A stretch of DNA of 64,000 nucleotides from Rhizobium johnstonii 3841 (GTDB lineage: Bacteria > Pseudomonadota > Alphaproteobacteria > Rhizobiales > Rhizobiaceae): positions 4,278,501 to 4,342,500 of the forward strand of contig NC_008380.1 in assembly GCF_000009265.1 (NCBI RefSeq). Reading direction: 5' to 3'. The notes under the pieces were generated by a model. The model searched no databases. It had not been told where the DNA came from and worked only from the letters and a program-made list of their open reading frames with translations. Both the position numbers and the translations under genes were made by a program. Position 1 is the first letter of the stretch. Each line of letters begins with the position of its first letter. Below, one piece after another: positions 1-8,670 of this stretch.

Positions 1-816
1 CGCCGCCGTGAATTCGCAGCCTTTCTGCGCTCCCGTCGCGAGCGGCTGACGCCCTCCGAGGTTGGCCTGCCGGAGGGGTTTCGCCGGCGCACGCCGGGTC
101 TCCGCCGCGAGGAGCTCGCCATGCTCGCCGGCGTCGGCACCACCTGGTACACCTGGCTGGAACAGGGCCGCGACATCCGGCCCTCCATGCAGGTGCTCAA
201 CGCCCTTGCCGATGCGCTGCGCCTCGACGAGGCGGAGCGCCGGCATCTCTTCACCCTCAACAATCGGCAAGTGCCTCAGGCAGTGTCGTCCGCACCTGAA
301 TGTGTCGACGAGCCGCTGCAGCGCATGCTCGCCAACCTGACTCACCAACCGGCCTATGTACTCGGCCGCCGGTGGGACGTGCTCGCCTGGAACCGCGCCG
401 CCGACGTGCTGTTCGGCGGCTACGGCACGCTCGACCGCGACGAGCGCAATACCATGCATCGCCTCTTTGCCGACCCGGCGCATCGCAAGCTCCTCATCGA
501 CTGGGAGGCAGTTGCCCGTGTCTCGCTGGCGATGTTTCGCGCCGACAGCGCGCGTTATGCCGGCGATCCGGATTTCGAACGGTTGATCGCGCTGCTGAAA
601 CAGGCAAGCCCTGAATTTCGTGACTGGTGGCAGCGCCACGAGGTCGTCAGTCCGCTGTCTGGCATCAAGCGCATCAACCACCCCGTCAAGGGCCGCATGT
701 CCTTCGAACATACCGGCCTGACACTGACCAGCCGGCCGGAGATGAAGCTCATCGTCTACACGCCGCTCGATGACGACGAAACCACCCGGAAACTCACCGA
801 ACTCCTCACGCTTTAG
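1..816 (+). CDS. XRE-family regulator with MmyB-like domain (5' truncated)
   Basis: The gene runs in from the left edge; the reading frame is open from base 1 and ends at TAG 814-816. The first ~75 visible residues carry the Arg-rich HTH typical of this family, with RRTPGLRREELA followed by TWYTWLEQGRDIRPS. The remainder matches the MmyB-like ligand-binding domain in layout (YVLGRRWDVLAWNRAAD, then the FRADSARYAGDPDF stretch, then HP.KGRMSFEHTGLT). Such proteins usually repress an adjacent oxidoreductase gene, but that neighbour would lie outside the window. The ggt gene 138 bp downstream is probably separate. The true start is missing, so only the C-terminal ~271 residues are seen. Confidence 0.9.
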   Translation, partial: RRREFAAFLRSRRERLTPSEVGLPEGFRRRTPGLRREELAMLAGVGTTWYTWLEQGRDIRPSMQVLNALADALRLDEAERRHLFTLNNRQVPQAVSSAPECVDEPLQRMLANLTHQPAYVLGRRWDVLAWNRAADVLFGGYGTLDRDERNTMHRLFADPAHRKLLIDWEAVARVSLAMFRADSARYAGDPDFERLIALLKQASPEFRDWWQRHEVVSPLSGIKRINHPVKGRMSFEHTGLTLTSRPEMKLIVYTPLDDDETTRKLTELLTL

Positions 817-954
817 GTTTTGTTTTTACCTATGTCGTCGTCGCAAACCCGCGGCACAGTTTTGCGCGACATGATTTAAAGCCAACCCCTTGCATTGCCT
901 CGGGCCCAGGCAGTCCCATATGTTTTTCCATCATTGTCCATAGGAGGGGAAATC

Positions 955-2691
955 ATGGGCCGCCTGCATATCGGGACGATCTCCGTCATATCAGCATTGT
1001 CGCTGAGCCTGACCTCGGCTTTTGCCGCCTCGCCTGCGCCGGTCGAAGCCGAGCACGGCATGGTCGTCACAGCCCAGCATCTGGCGACCGATGTCGGCGT
1101 CGAGGTGCTGAAAGGCGGCGGCAACGCCGTCGATGCAGCGGTTGCCGTCGGTTATGCCTTAGCGGTCGTCTATCCCTCGGCCGGCAACCTCGGCGGTGGC
1201 GGCTTCATGACCATCCGCCTGAAGGATGGCACCAAGACCTTCCTCGATTTCCGCGAACGCGCGCCGCTTGCCGCAACGAAGACCATGTATCTCGACGCCA
1301 AGGGCGATATCGTGCCGCGTGCCAGCCTCGACGGGTATCTTGCCGTCGGCGTGCCGGGCTCCGTCATGGGCTTCGAGACCGCGCGCGAGAAATACGGCAC
1401 CAAGTCGCGCGAAGAACTGATCGCGCCGGCGCTCCGCTTCGCCAAGGAAGGTTTCACGCTGGAACAGGGCGACGCCGCAAGTTTCGCCGGCAACGCCAAA
1501 CGCCTCGCCAAAGATGAGACGGCGGCAAAGATCTTCCTGAAACCGGATGGCAAACCCTATGCATCCGGCGAAAAACTCCAGCAACCGGACCTTGCCGCCG
1601 TCCTGGAAGGCATCTCGGAAAAAGGCCCCGACGCCTTCTACAAGGCCGCGCCCGCCGAGGCGATCGTCAAGGCGAGCCAGGCCAAGGGCGGCATCCTTGC
1701 CAAGGAGGACTTCGAGCAATATGCCGTGCGCGAGTTGAACCCGATCGAGTGCAATTACCGCGGCTACGACATCATCTCCTCGCCGCCGCCGTCTTCCGGC
1801 GGCGTCATCATTTGCGAGATCCTCAACGTTCTGGAAGGATACCCGCTTTCCTATCTCGGCTATAACTCGGCCGAAACCGTGCACATCATGGTCGAGGCGA
1901 TGCGCTATGCCTATGTCGACCGCAATGCTGCACTCGGCGATCCCGATTTCGTCGAGAACCCGGTCACAAAGCTGCTCGACAAGAAGTATGCTTTGGAGAT
2001 CGCCGCCAAGATCGACCCTTACAAGGCCGGCACCTCGGCGAACCTGAAGCCGCTCGGCGGCAAGGAAAGCACCGAGACCACGCATTATTCGATCATCGAC
2101 GACGAGGGCAATGCGGTCGCCGTCACCTATACGCTGAATGGCTCCTTCGGTGCCGCGGTCGTAGCGCCCGGCACCGGTGTTCTGTTGAACAACGAGATGG
2201 ACGACTTCACCTCCAAGCCCGGCGTGCCGAACCTCTACGGACTGGTGCAGGGCGAGGCCAATGCCATCGCCCCGAAGAAGACGCCGCTCTCCTCGATGAG
2301 CCCGACGATCGTCACCCGAGACGGCAAGCCCTTCATGGTCATCGGCAGCCCCGGCGGCTCGCGCATCATCACCATCACGCTGGAAGCGATCCTCAATGTC
2401 GTCGATTTCGGCATGGATATCAGTCAGGCGGTCAACGCCCCGCGTCTCCACCACCAATGGCAGCCCGACAAGGTCTTTCTCGAACCCTATGCACTTTCGC
2501 CGGATACGGAAAAGACGCTCGCAGCCATGGGCTACAGCTTCGACGGCGGCAACGACACGCCGCAATGGGGCCAGGCCGCCGGCATCCTCGTCGGCGGCAA
2601 AAGCCTTGCGGCCATCGCAAAAGGCGGCGGCGCCCGGTATAACGGCGCCATGGATAGCCGCGCGGCAGAAGGGTCTGCAAGCGGCTACTGA
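955..2691 (+). CDS. ggt: Gamma-glutamyltransferase, periplasmic
   Basis: A 578-residue Ntn-hydrolase precursor that cleaves gamma-glutamyl compounds such as glutathione. ATG 955 is preceded by a strong GGAGGGGA ribosome site; an upstream in-frame extension has none. Residues 1-25 form a signal peptide (ISALSLSLTSAFA). The autoprocessing site precedes Thr375 in ETTHYSIID, which becomes the catalytic N-terminus of the small subunit. LLNNEMDDF and PLSSMSPTIV, which shape the gamma-glutamyl pocket, are intact. Size and motif order match the E. coli enzyme. It is expected to act in the periplasm in sulfur and amino-nitrogen scavenging. It is followed 156 bp later by a dehydratase on the same strand, perhaps separately transcribed. 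Confidence 0.95.
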   Translation: MGRLHIGTISVISALSLSLTSAFAASPAPVEAEHGMVVTAQHLATDVGVEVLKGGGNAVDAAVAVGYALAVVYPSAGNLGGGGFMTIRLKDGTKTFLDFRERAPLAATKTMYLDAKGDIVPRASLDGYLAVGVPGSVMGFETAREKYGTKSREELIAPALRFAKEGFTLEQGDAASFAGNAKRLAKDETAAKIFLKPDGKPYASGEKLQQPDLAAVLEGISEKGPDAFYKAAPAEAIVKASQAKGGILAKEDFEQYAVRELNPIECNYRGYDIISSPPPSSGGVIICEILNVLEGYPLSYLGYNSAETVHIMVEAMRYAYVDRNAALGDPDFVENPVTKLLDKKYALEIAAKIDPYKAGTSANLKPLGGKESTETTHYSIIDDEGNAVAVTYTLNGSFGAAVVAPGTGVLLNNEMDDFTSKPGVPNLYGLVQGEANAIAPKKTPLSSMSPTIVTRDGKPFMVIGSPGGSRIITITLEAILNVVDFGMDISQAVNAPRLHHQWQPDKVFLEPYALSPDTEKTLAAMGYSFDGGNDTPQWGQAAGILVGGKSLAAIAKGGGARYNGAMDSRAAEGSASGY

Positions 2692-2765
2692 CGCTTCGGG
2701 GATCGCCTGATCAAACCGTCGGCGGAAGTGCAACGCGGCTCGAGAAGCAGCGGTGGCACCATTCA

Positions 2766-2778
2766 TGTCACCGTGACA
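2766..2778. promoter_or_regulatory. 13-bp perfect palindrome before dehydratase gene
   Basis: TGTCAC-C-GTGACA is a perfect dyad located 70 bp upstream of the dehydratase ATG in the ggt-dehydratase gap. Its position suits an operator, but no regulator can be named from sequence. Confidence 0.3.
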
Positions 2779-2847
2779 AAGTCGCCGTTCACAATTGGCT
2801 TGCCGCGCCCTATGCATGGGCGAACCCGCAAGCAGAAAGATTCCCGA

Positions 2848-3822
2848 ATGGCCAGCATTGAAATGATTGTCGCAGCCCGCGCCCGTCTGCGCGGTCATGC
2901 AAGGCGCACGCCGCTACTCTCCTCCCCTTTCCTCGATGAGATCGCCGGCCGGCGCCTGTTCGTGAAAGCGGAATGTCTGCAGCATTCCGGCTCGTTCAAG
3001 TTTCGCGGCGGCTGGTCGGCCGTCTCAGGCCTCGATGCTGCGGTACGCTCGAAGGGCGTCATCGCCTTCTCCTCCGGCAACCACGCCCAGGGCGTTGCGC
3101 TTGCGGCCAAGCTGCACAATATCCCCTCCGTCATCATCATGCCGAGCGATGCACCGAAGCTGAAGATCGCCAACACCCGCGCCTTCGGCGCCGAAGTGGT
3201 GCTCTACGATCGCGTCAACGAGGACCGCGACGAGATCGGCGCGAGACTTTCGGCCGAGCGCGGCCTGACGCTGATCAAGCCCTTCGACGAACCGCTGGTC
3301 ATCGCCGGTCAGGGCACGACCGGTCTCGAAATCTCCGAACAGGCGGAAGAGGAAGGCGTGACGTCAGCCGAAGTCCTCGTGCCCTGCGGCGGCGGTGGAT
3401 TGACCTCAGGCATTGCGCTCGCCCTCGAAGCCAGCGCCCCCGGCTTTCGCGTCCGCCCCTGCGAGCCAAAGGATTTCGACGACACCACCCGCTCGCTCGC
3501 CTCCGGCAAGATCGAACGCAACGCGGCGGTGTCAGGCTCGATCTGCGATGCAATCGTCACGCCGCAGCCGGGCAATATCACTTTCCCGATCCTCAAGCGC
3601 CTCGCCGGCGCCGGCATCGTCGTCACCGACGACGAGGCGCTGCGCGCCATGGCGCTCGCCTTCACACGGCTGAAGATCGTCGTCGAGCCCGGCGGCGCCG
3701 TGGCGCTTGCCGCCGCCCTCTTCCATGGCGATGCCCTGGAAAGCGACACGGTCATCGTGGTCACCTCCGGCGGCAATGTCGATGCCGATATCTTCGCCAT
3801 GGCTCTGGAACGTTTCGGCTGA
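2848..3822 (+). CDS. Threonine/serine dehydratase-like PLP enzyme (fold type II)
   Basis: 324 residues of the serine/threonine ammonia-lyase family. The PLP lysine is Lys51 in HSGSFKFRGG. The phosphate and substrate loops are SSGNHAQGVA and the Gly-rich PCGGGGLTSG. There is no C-terminal ACT domain, so this is the short catabolic or serine-racemase-like form rather than biosynthetic IlvA. Start ATG 2848 (MASIEM) was chosen because homologues begin near here; upstream in-frame codons are also open. Exact substrate (Thr, Ser, or hydroxyaspartate) cannot be told. Convergent with the SDR gene; a terminator lies between them. Confidence 0.85.
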   Translation: MASIEMIVAARARLRGHARRTPLLSSPFLDEIAGRRLFVKAECLQHSGSFKFRGGWSAVSGLDAAVRSKGVIAFSSGNHAQGVALAAKLHNIPSVIIMPSDAPKLKIANTRAFGAEVVLYDRVNEDRDEIGARLSAERGLTLIKPFDEPLVIAGQGTTGLEISEQAEEEGVTSAEVLVPCGGGGLTSGIALALEASAPGFRVRPCEPKDFDDTTRSLASGKIERNAAVSGSICDAIVTPQPGNITFPILKRLAGAGIVVTDDEALRAMALAFTRLKIVVEPGGAVALAAALFHGDALESDTVIVVTSGGNVDADIFAMALERFG

Positions 3823-3846
3823 ACATCGTCCAAGTGAACGCCGTCG

Positions 3847-3885
3847 ACCATCCGCAGCAGCAGCCGCGGATGGTTTCTATCTTTT
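3847..3885 (+). terminator. Rho-independent terminator after dehydratase gene
   Basis: Perfect 9-bp stem ACCATCCGC (3847-3855) / GCGGATGGT (3866-3874) followed by a T-rich tract ending TCTTTT. Confidence 0.8.
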
Positions 3886-3889
3886 ATAG

Positions 3890-4687
3890 TTACGCGACCT
3901 TGTAGCGTTTCGCCGGCGCGGTGCGTGAGAGGTTCGGCATCAATGCCTGACGCGCCCGCTCGTAGGCGGCAAGCAGGCCTGCATCCTCAAGCGAAGGGAT
4001 CGTTGCAAATTCGCCCTGCTCAAAACCTGCGAGCGACGCATCGACCATATTTTCTGCCGACATCACGATCTCATTCGGCAAATGTTCGACCGGCGTGCCG
4101 GCGATGTCCCAGAATTCCGTGGCGGTAGCGCCGGGCAGCACGGCCTGCACGCGAATGTTCTTCTCCGCCAGTTCGTGCTTCAGCGACTGGCTGAAGGCGA
4201 GTACGAAGGCTTTCGTACCGCCGTAAACGCCGTTCAGCAGCTCCGGCGCGATCGCTACGATGGACGCAATATTGATGATCGTGCCGCCGCCGCGTGTAGC
4301 GAAACCCGGCACGGCGGCATAGGTCAGCCGCGTCAGCGCCGTGACGTTGAGCTCGATCATCTCCTGCATCTTTTCGACATCGGCGGAAAGCAGCGGCGCC
4401 GTTCCACCGACACCGGCATTGTTGACCAGAAGCGTGATGCTCCGGTCATCCTTCAACACCCCTTCGATGCGGGCAAGATCGGCCCGGTAGCCGAGATCGG
4501 CAACGACAGTCTCGACCGTCCGGCCGGTTTCATCGGTCAGCCGGCTTGCCAGCGCCTTCAGCCGCTCGCCGTTGCGGGCAACGAGGATGAGATTGTAACC
4601 CTGCTTTGCCAGCCTGTGGGCATAGATTGCGCCGATGCCCGAGGATGCGCCGGTCACCAGCGCCGTACCCTTATGGTCCTGTGTCAT
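3890..4687 (-). CDS. Short-chain dehydrogenase/reductase
   Basis: 265-residue classical SDR, NAD(P)-dependent. The Rossmann motif is TGASSGIG near the N-terminus, followed by NNAGVGG and the active-site Y-x-x-x-K in VYGGTKAF. Ser of the triad lies in INIASIV. ATG 4687 is preceded by AAGGAG, which favours it over the upstream GTG at 4714. The substrate is unknown. It is divergent from the GlxA-type regulator at 4809, so the 120-bp gap with its inverted repeat may control both genes. Confidence 0.9.
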   Translation of the reverse strand: MTQDHKGTALVTGASSGIGAIYAHRLAKQGYNLILVARNGERLKALASRLTDETGRTVETVVADLGYRADLARIEGVLKDDRSITLLVNNAGVGGTAPLLSADVEKMQEMIELNVTALTRLTYAAVPGFATRGGGTIINIASIVAIAPELLNGVYGGTKAFVLAFSQSLKHELAEKNIRVQAVLPGATATEFWDIAGTPVEHLPNEIVMSAENMVDASLAGFEQGEFATIPSLEDAGLLAAYERARQALMPNLSRTAPAKRYKVA

Positions 4688-4755
4688 GATCCGTCTCCTT
4701 GAATACGCCGGCACGATGCCTTGCGCTTGGGGAGAGTCTTACGCCTGATTGTAAA

Positions 4756-4790
4756 TGTCCTGAATGTCATTTATACCACCTTTCAGGACA
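4756..4790. promoter_or_regulatory. Inverted-repeat operator between SDR and GlxA-type regulator
   Basis: A perfect 9-bp inverted repeat TGTCCTGAA (4756-4764) and TTCAGGACA (4782-4790) is separated by 17 bp. A further TCAGGAC half-site lies at 4799-4805, just before the regulator start. Two half-sites with centres about 26 bp apart fit a dimeric AraC-type regulator acting on itself and the divergent SDR. This is inference from position and symmetry. Confidence 0.55.
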
Positions 4791-4808
4791 TACTTTTCTC
4801 AGGACGCG

Positions 4809-5759
4809 ATGATCATGCAGCAAATCGGCTTTCTGCTTTATCCCGGCTTTCAGATCATGAGCCTGGCGGCCGTCTCCGCCTTCGAGTTCGCCAATCTCGA
4901 ACTCGAGGAAAAGGCTTACGAGATCCGCTACCTCTCAGAAAATGGTGGGTCGGTTGCCAACTCGCTTGGCATGATGATGGAGACGGAGGCCTTCGGCGCC
5001 CCGGCCCTCGACACCCTGATCGTGGCGGGCGCGCCCGATATCAGGCTGCCGAATGCCGCAGAAGCCGACTTCATTCGCGCCGCCCTGCCCGCCACACGTC
5101 GCCTGGCGTCGATCTGTACCGGCGCCTTCTTTCTTGCCGAAGCCGGCATCCTCGACGGCCGCCGCGCGACGACGCACTGGTATGTCTCGCGCGAACTGCA
5201 AAGCCGCTATCCCAAGATAAAGATGGAAGAGGATCGGATCTTCATCATCGACGGTTCCATCTGGACCTCGGCAGGCATGACGGCCGGTCTCGACCTGGCT
5301 TTGGCGATGGTCGAGAAGGATCACGGTTTCGAGGTGGCGCGCGCGGTTTCCCGCAAGCTCGTCGTCTATCACAGGCGTGCCGGCGGCCAATCGCAGTTTT
5401 CCGCCCTTCTGGAACTGGAGCCCAAATCGGACCGCATCCAGAAGGCGCTCGCCCACGCCCGCAGCAATCTGAAATCGGCGCTCTCAGTCGAGGAGTTGGC
5501 GGAAGCCGCCCATCTCAGCCCCCGACAGTTCAGCCGCGCCTTCCGCGCCGAAACCGGACAATCGCCGGCGAAGGCCGTCGAGAACCTGAGGCTGGAAGCG
5601 GCCCGGCTGATGATGGAGCAGGGCCGCCACCCGATCGATGTTGTTGCCCGCGAAACCGGCTTTGCCGATCGCGAGCGCATGCGCCGCGCCTTCCTTCGCG
5701 CTTTCGGTCAGCCGCCGCAGGCAATTCGGCGCGCCGCCCTGCAGGAACTGCAGATGTGA
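4809..5759 (+). CDS. GlxA-family transcriptional regulator (DJ-1/PfpI + AraC HTH)
   Basis: 316 residues. The N-terminal ~190 residues are an amidase-like DJ-1/PfpI domain (IGFLLYPGFQIMSL, then SICTGAFFLAEAGIL with the nucleophile-elbow Cys, then TTHWYVSREL). The C-terminal ~100 residues are a double AraC helix-turn-helix (VEELAEAAHLSPRQFSRAFR, then ETGFADRERMRRAF). ATG 4809 has AGGA just upstream; an in-frame ATG at 4764 lies inside the operator and lacks a ribosome site. Proteins of this type sense a small metabolite and activate a nearby gene, here plausibly the divergent SDR. Confidence 0.9.
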   Translation: MIMQQIGFLLYPGFQIMSLAAVSAFEFANLELEEKAYEIRYLSENGGSVANSLGMMMETEAFGAPALDTLIVAGAPDIRLPNAAEADFIRAALPATRRLASICTGAFFLAEAGILDGRRATTHWYVSRELQSRYPKIKMEEDRIFIIDGSIWTSAGMTAGLDLALAMVEKDHGFEVARAVSRKLVVYHRRAGGQSQFSALLELEPKSDRIQKALAHARSNLKSALSVEELAEAAHLSPRQFSRAFRAETGQSPAKAVENLRLEAARLMMEQGRHPIDVVARETGFADRERMRRAFLRAFGQPPQAIRRAALQELQM

Positions 5760-5797
5760 TGCACCCGGCCTTTTGAACCGGATGTATTCTATCCTCG

Positions 5798-6604
5798 TTA
5801 CCGCTCTTGAAGCGCCCGGCGGATTGCGATTTCGACCGGCGAATAGGCGCCGTCATCTCGTTCGAGCCGAAGCGGTTCGGAAGGCGCAAGGCCGGGCTGC
5901 GCCATGAAGCGCGGCTCCTTGCCGCGATGCATCTGCGCTGCATGGATGAGGAACGGATGGCACAGATAGACCGTGCCCGCCCGTCCCGTCGCCAATGCCA
6001 GCGGCCGCTCCTCCCCGACACGCTCCAGCCAGAGGTGGGCCATCCCTCCCTCGCCGGCCGGCTCAAGAAGGCGGGCGATATCCTTGTGCGAACCGACGCG
6101 GATACGGGTCGGCGCATCCTCCTCCCCGACATCCGAGAACAGGAAGAGCATCAGCAGCGCCCGCCCGCGCGAGGTGACGTTCACCCGCCAGGCGGAAAAG
6201 TCCCGTTGCTCATCCGGATTGGAATCCTCGCCGGGAATGCTCAGGTCGACATGCCAACCGGCATCGCCGGGATCATCGGGATGGGGAAAACGGACCGGGA
6301 AACTGCCAAGCCCACTGCGTGGCTCCCAGCGACCCTTGCCGACGAGCTGGTCGAAGGCCGAATGCAACACCGGCGTATTGACGGCTTTCTCAAACGGCCC
6401 GCCGCCATAGCCGGCAAGTCGCGCGACTGGCTGCGTCCACGTGCTTGGATCATCCGCATCGAAGGGAATGTCGCGCCACATGATGGCGCGAGCTTCCTTG
6501 GCCAATGCGCGGGGAAAAGCGTCGTCGATCCTGACGAAACCGTCCTCGATGAATTGCTCGATCTGCGCAGCACTCAGTGCCGCCGGATAAACATTTGATG
6601 TCAT
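5798..6604 (-). CDS. Phytanoyl-CoA dioxygenase (PhyH) family oxygenase
   Basis: 268 residues of the Fe(II)/2-oxoglutarate dioxygenase PhyH family. The metal facial triad can be read as His118 and Asp120 in GWHVDLS, with the distal His at 216 or 221 in LCHPFLIHAA; Arg in RGKEPRF-type context would bind 2-oxoglutarate. It starts at ATG 6604, with a possible alternative at 6625. It lies downstream of the LysR gene on the same strand with a 231-bp gap that holds a possible leader ORF. Substrate is unknown; PhyH proteins hydroxylate diverse small molecules. Confidence 0.8.
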   Translation of the reverse strand: MTSNVYPAALSAAQIEQFIEDGFVRIDDAFPRALAKEARAIMWRDIPFDADDPSTWTQPVARLAGYGGGPFEKAVNTPVLHSAFDQLVGKGRWEPRSGLGSFPVRFPHPDDPGDAGWHVDLSIPGEDSNPDEQRDFSAWRVNVTSRGRALLMLFLFSDVGEEDAPTRIRVGSHKDIARLLEPAGEGGMAHLWLERVGEERPLALATGRAGTVYLCHPFLIHAAQMHRGKEPRFMAQPGLAPSEPLRLERDDGAYSPVEIAIRRALQER

Positions 6605-6681
6605 GACATATCTCTCTATCGCCAATCCTGCCGGCTCTTTCCTTGGCCAGACACAGGGTGGTTACAGTCCACGGCGACGCG

Positions 6682-6698
6682 CCAGCCGCAAAGGCTGG
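6682..6698 (-). promoter_or_regulatory. Hairpin in the PhyH leader
   Basis: A stem CCAGCC / GGCTGG with a 5-nt loop sits in the 231-bp gap between the leader-like ORF and the PhyH start. No U-run follows, so it is not a classical terminator. Confidence 0.3.
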
Positions 6699-6736
6699 TC
6701 AGCGGCCCGCATCTTCTGATGCCCGAAGGCAGAGCC

Positions 6737-6787
6737 TTAGAGGCTCAAGAAGAAGACCGAAGCGATATTGAGGGTGAACGTCTTCAT
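6737..6787 (-). CDS. Possible 16-aa leader peptide upstream of PhyH gene
   Basis: ATG to TAA encodes MKTFTLNIASVFFLSL, a hydrophobic peptide with a basic N-terminus. It is located 133 bp upstream of the PhyH start on the same strand and is followed by a hairpin. There is no good Shine-Dalgarno sequence. It could be a leader peptide, the start of a decayed exported protein, or chance. Confidence 0.25.
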   Translation of the reverse strand: MKTFTLNIASVFFLSL

Positions 6788-6835
6788 AGCGGTTCGAGGC
6801 TATAGGCTTGCGCCCGAGGGGTCAATGCGGAGATG

Positions 6836-7732
6836 TCAAGCCAACACCTCGCGCAGCGCGCCCTGCACGGACTGAAGCACCAGCTCGGCAAGCCGGACCG
6901 CAGCCGGCTGCGGTTCGGCTTCCGCCCGATGCAGGACCAGACCGAGCTTCGGCAAATCCGGCAAGCCGATGGTCTTCGGCGCCAGCGGCCGGACCTTCGC
7001 CGGCAGGCCGATCGGCGTGCGGATGGTGAGACCGAGGCCTGCCGCCGTCGCGGCCCAGAGACCGCCGAGACTGGGACTGACGAAGGCGAGCCGCCAGGAG
7101 ATGCCCGCCTCATCCAGCGCCTTGGTCGCGGCGCTGCGCAGCAGGCACGGCGCTTCCAGCGAGGCGAGCGGCATCGGCTCACCGCTTGCGGCGTGCCAAG
7201 CCGGCTGCCCCTCGGAAGGTCCGATCCAGCGCATCGGCACTTCGCCGATCCGCTCGCAATGCGCCGTCAGCGTACCGTCACTCCAGGCAAGCGCGAGATC
7301 GAGCTTGCCCGATGTGACGCGCTCGAGCAGTTCGGCATTGCGCACCACCCGCGCTTCGATGCGGACCTTCGGATGAGCACGCGCGAAGCGGCCGAGCACA
7401 TCAGGCAGCAGTGTCTCGCCGAAATCCTCCTGCAGGCCGAGCCGCACCCAGCCTTCCAGCTCGACGCTGTTGACGGCCGCAGCCGCCTCGTCGTTGAGCT
7501 CCAGCAGCCGCCTGGCATAACCGAGCATCGTCTCGCCGGCATCGGTCAGCGCCAGTCCGCGCCCCGCCTTGCGGAAGATCGGCGTGCCCGCCTGCTCCTC
7601 CAGCTTCTTCAGCTGCGCACTCACTGCCGAGGTCGAACGCCCGAGCCGCTCGGCCGCCTTGGCGAAATTGCCGAGCTCCATGCCGGTCGAAAAGGTTCGA
7701 AGCACGTCGAGATCGAAGATCGTCCGTCGCAT
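6836..7732 (-). CDS. LysR-family transcriptional regulator
   Basis: 298 residues. The N-terminal winged HTH is clear (LDVLRTFSTGMELGNFAKAA, then STSAVSAQLKKLEEQ), followed by a LysR substrate-binding domain from about residue 90. It is divergent from the tautomerase-cupin-DUF4865 operon, with 117 bp between starts containing AT-rich dyad sequence. This is the standard arrangement for a LysR protein controlling its divergent neighbour, so those genes are its likely target. Confidence 0.92.
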   Translation of the reverse strand: MRRTIFDLDVLRTFSTGMELGNFAKAAERLGRSTSAVSAQLKKLEEQAGTPIFRKAGRGLALTDAGETMLGYARRLLELNDEAAAAVNSVELEGWVRLGLQEDFGETLLPDVLGRFARAHPKVRIEARVVRNAELLERVTSGKLDLALAWSDGTLTAHCERIGEVPMRWIGPSEGQPAWHAASGEPMPLASLEAPCLLRSAATKALDEAGISWRLAFVSPSLGGLWAATAAGLGLTIRTPIGLPAKVRPLAPKTIGLPDLPKLGLVLHRAEAEPQPAAVRLAELVLQSVQGALREVLA

Positions 7733-7849
7733 TACATAATCCTATTTTTCAGGATCATTCATCCATTAAATTCTGATTTTCAGCATCATCGTGCCGTGCG
7801 ATGGTTCTGCTGTCAAGGCCGACCGACGGCCTGAACCATGGAGATCCCG

Positions 7850-8269
7850 ATGCCCTTCGTTCGCATTTCCCTTCGCAAAGGCAAGTCGCCGAACTACCTC
7901 ATAGCACTGGCCGACAACATCCAGCGCGCCCTGGTCGAGACCTTCGACGTGCCCGAAAACGACCGCTTCCTGGCCATCCACCAGCATGACGAGCGCGAGC
8001 TGATCTTCGATCGCAGCTATCTCGGCGGCCCGCGCTCGGACAACTTCGTCTACATCTCGATCACGATCGGCAGGCCTCGCACCGGCGAGATGAAGGCAGC
8101 GCTCTATCGGCGCCTCGCCGATCTCCTGGCGCAATCGCCGGGCCTCCGGCCGGAGGACGTAATGATCGTCATCAGCACCAGCACACCAGAAGACTGGTCC
8201 TTCGGTAATGGCATTGCCCAGATGACCGACCCAGACTGGCGGCTCCGTGTGGCTGGAGCCCGGCAATGA
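7850..8269 (+). CDS. Tautomerase-family protein
   Basis: 139 residues. Starting at ATG 7850 gives MPFVRISLRKG, so processing would expose Pro1, the catalytic base of the 4-oxalocrotonate tautomerase superfamily. GGAGAT lies 6 bp upstream, which supports this start over the ATG at 7838. Length is that of the larger, two-module tautomerases. First gene of a three-gene operon whose reading frames overlap by 4 bp each, divergent from a LysR regulator. The substrate is unknown; a small enol or carbonyl compound is expected. Confidence 0.85.
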   Translation: MPFVRISLRKGKSPNYLIALADNIQRALVETFDVPENDRFLAIHQHDERELIFDRSYLGGPRSDNFVYISITIGRPRTGEMKAALYRRLADLLAQSPGLRPEDVMIVISTSTPEDWSFGNGIAQMTDPDWRLRVAGARQ

Positions 8270-8670
8270 GCGCTTCGAACCCGAAGACCATGACTGTTAG
8301 ACGCCCTGGCAAGGCGATCCGCTCGCCGGAGGGCGTCGCAACGTCGCCTTTCTGGGTCGAGATGCTGCTCGAAGGCAGCGCCGACGGCGAAAACACCGCA
8401 ATGCGCGCCACGCTCGATCCCGGAACGATCACCCGCTGGCACACACATCCCAGGGGCCAACTGCTCTATGTGCTTTCGGGCCATGGGTTGGCGCAGAGCG
8501 AGGGCGGCCCGATCGAAACATTGCGTGCCGGCGATGCCGTCTGGTTTGCACCCGGCGAGCGCCACTGGCATGGCGCGGCCGATGACAGCCCCTTCAGTTA
8601 TATCAGCCTCCAGCCGGCGGAAAACGGCAGCGTCGTCGAATGGCTGCGACCGGTGGAGGCACAATCATGA
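8266..8670 (+). CDS. Cupin-domain protein
   Basis: 134-residue single cupin. The first metal-binding motif reads TRWHTHPRGQLLYVLSG (two His plus Gln in place of the usual Glu region); the second reads PGERHWHGA. It overlaps the tautomerase stop by ATGA and the next gene by 4 bp, indicating translational coupling. Related cupins occur beside tautomerases and DUF4865 in many proteobacteria. Enzyme or ligand-binding role is unknown. Confidence 0.88.
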   Translation: MSASNPKTMTVRRPGKAIRSPEGVATSPFWVEMLLEGSADGENTAMRATLDPGTITRWHTHPRGQLLYVLSGHGLAQSEGGPIETLRAGDAVWFAPGERHWHGAADDSPFSYISLQPAENGSVVEWLRPVEAQS

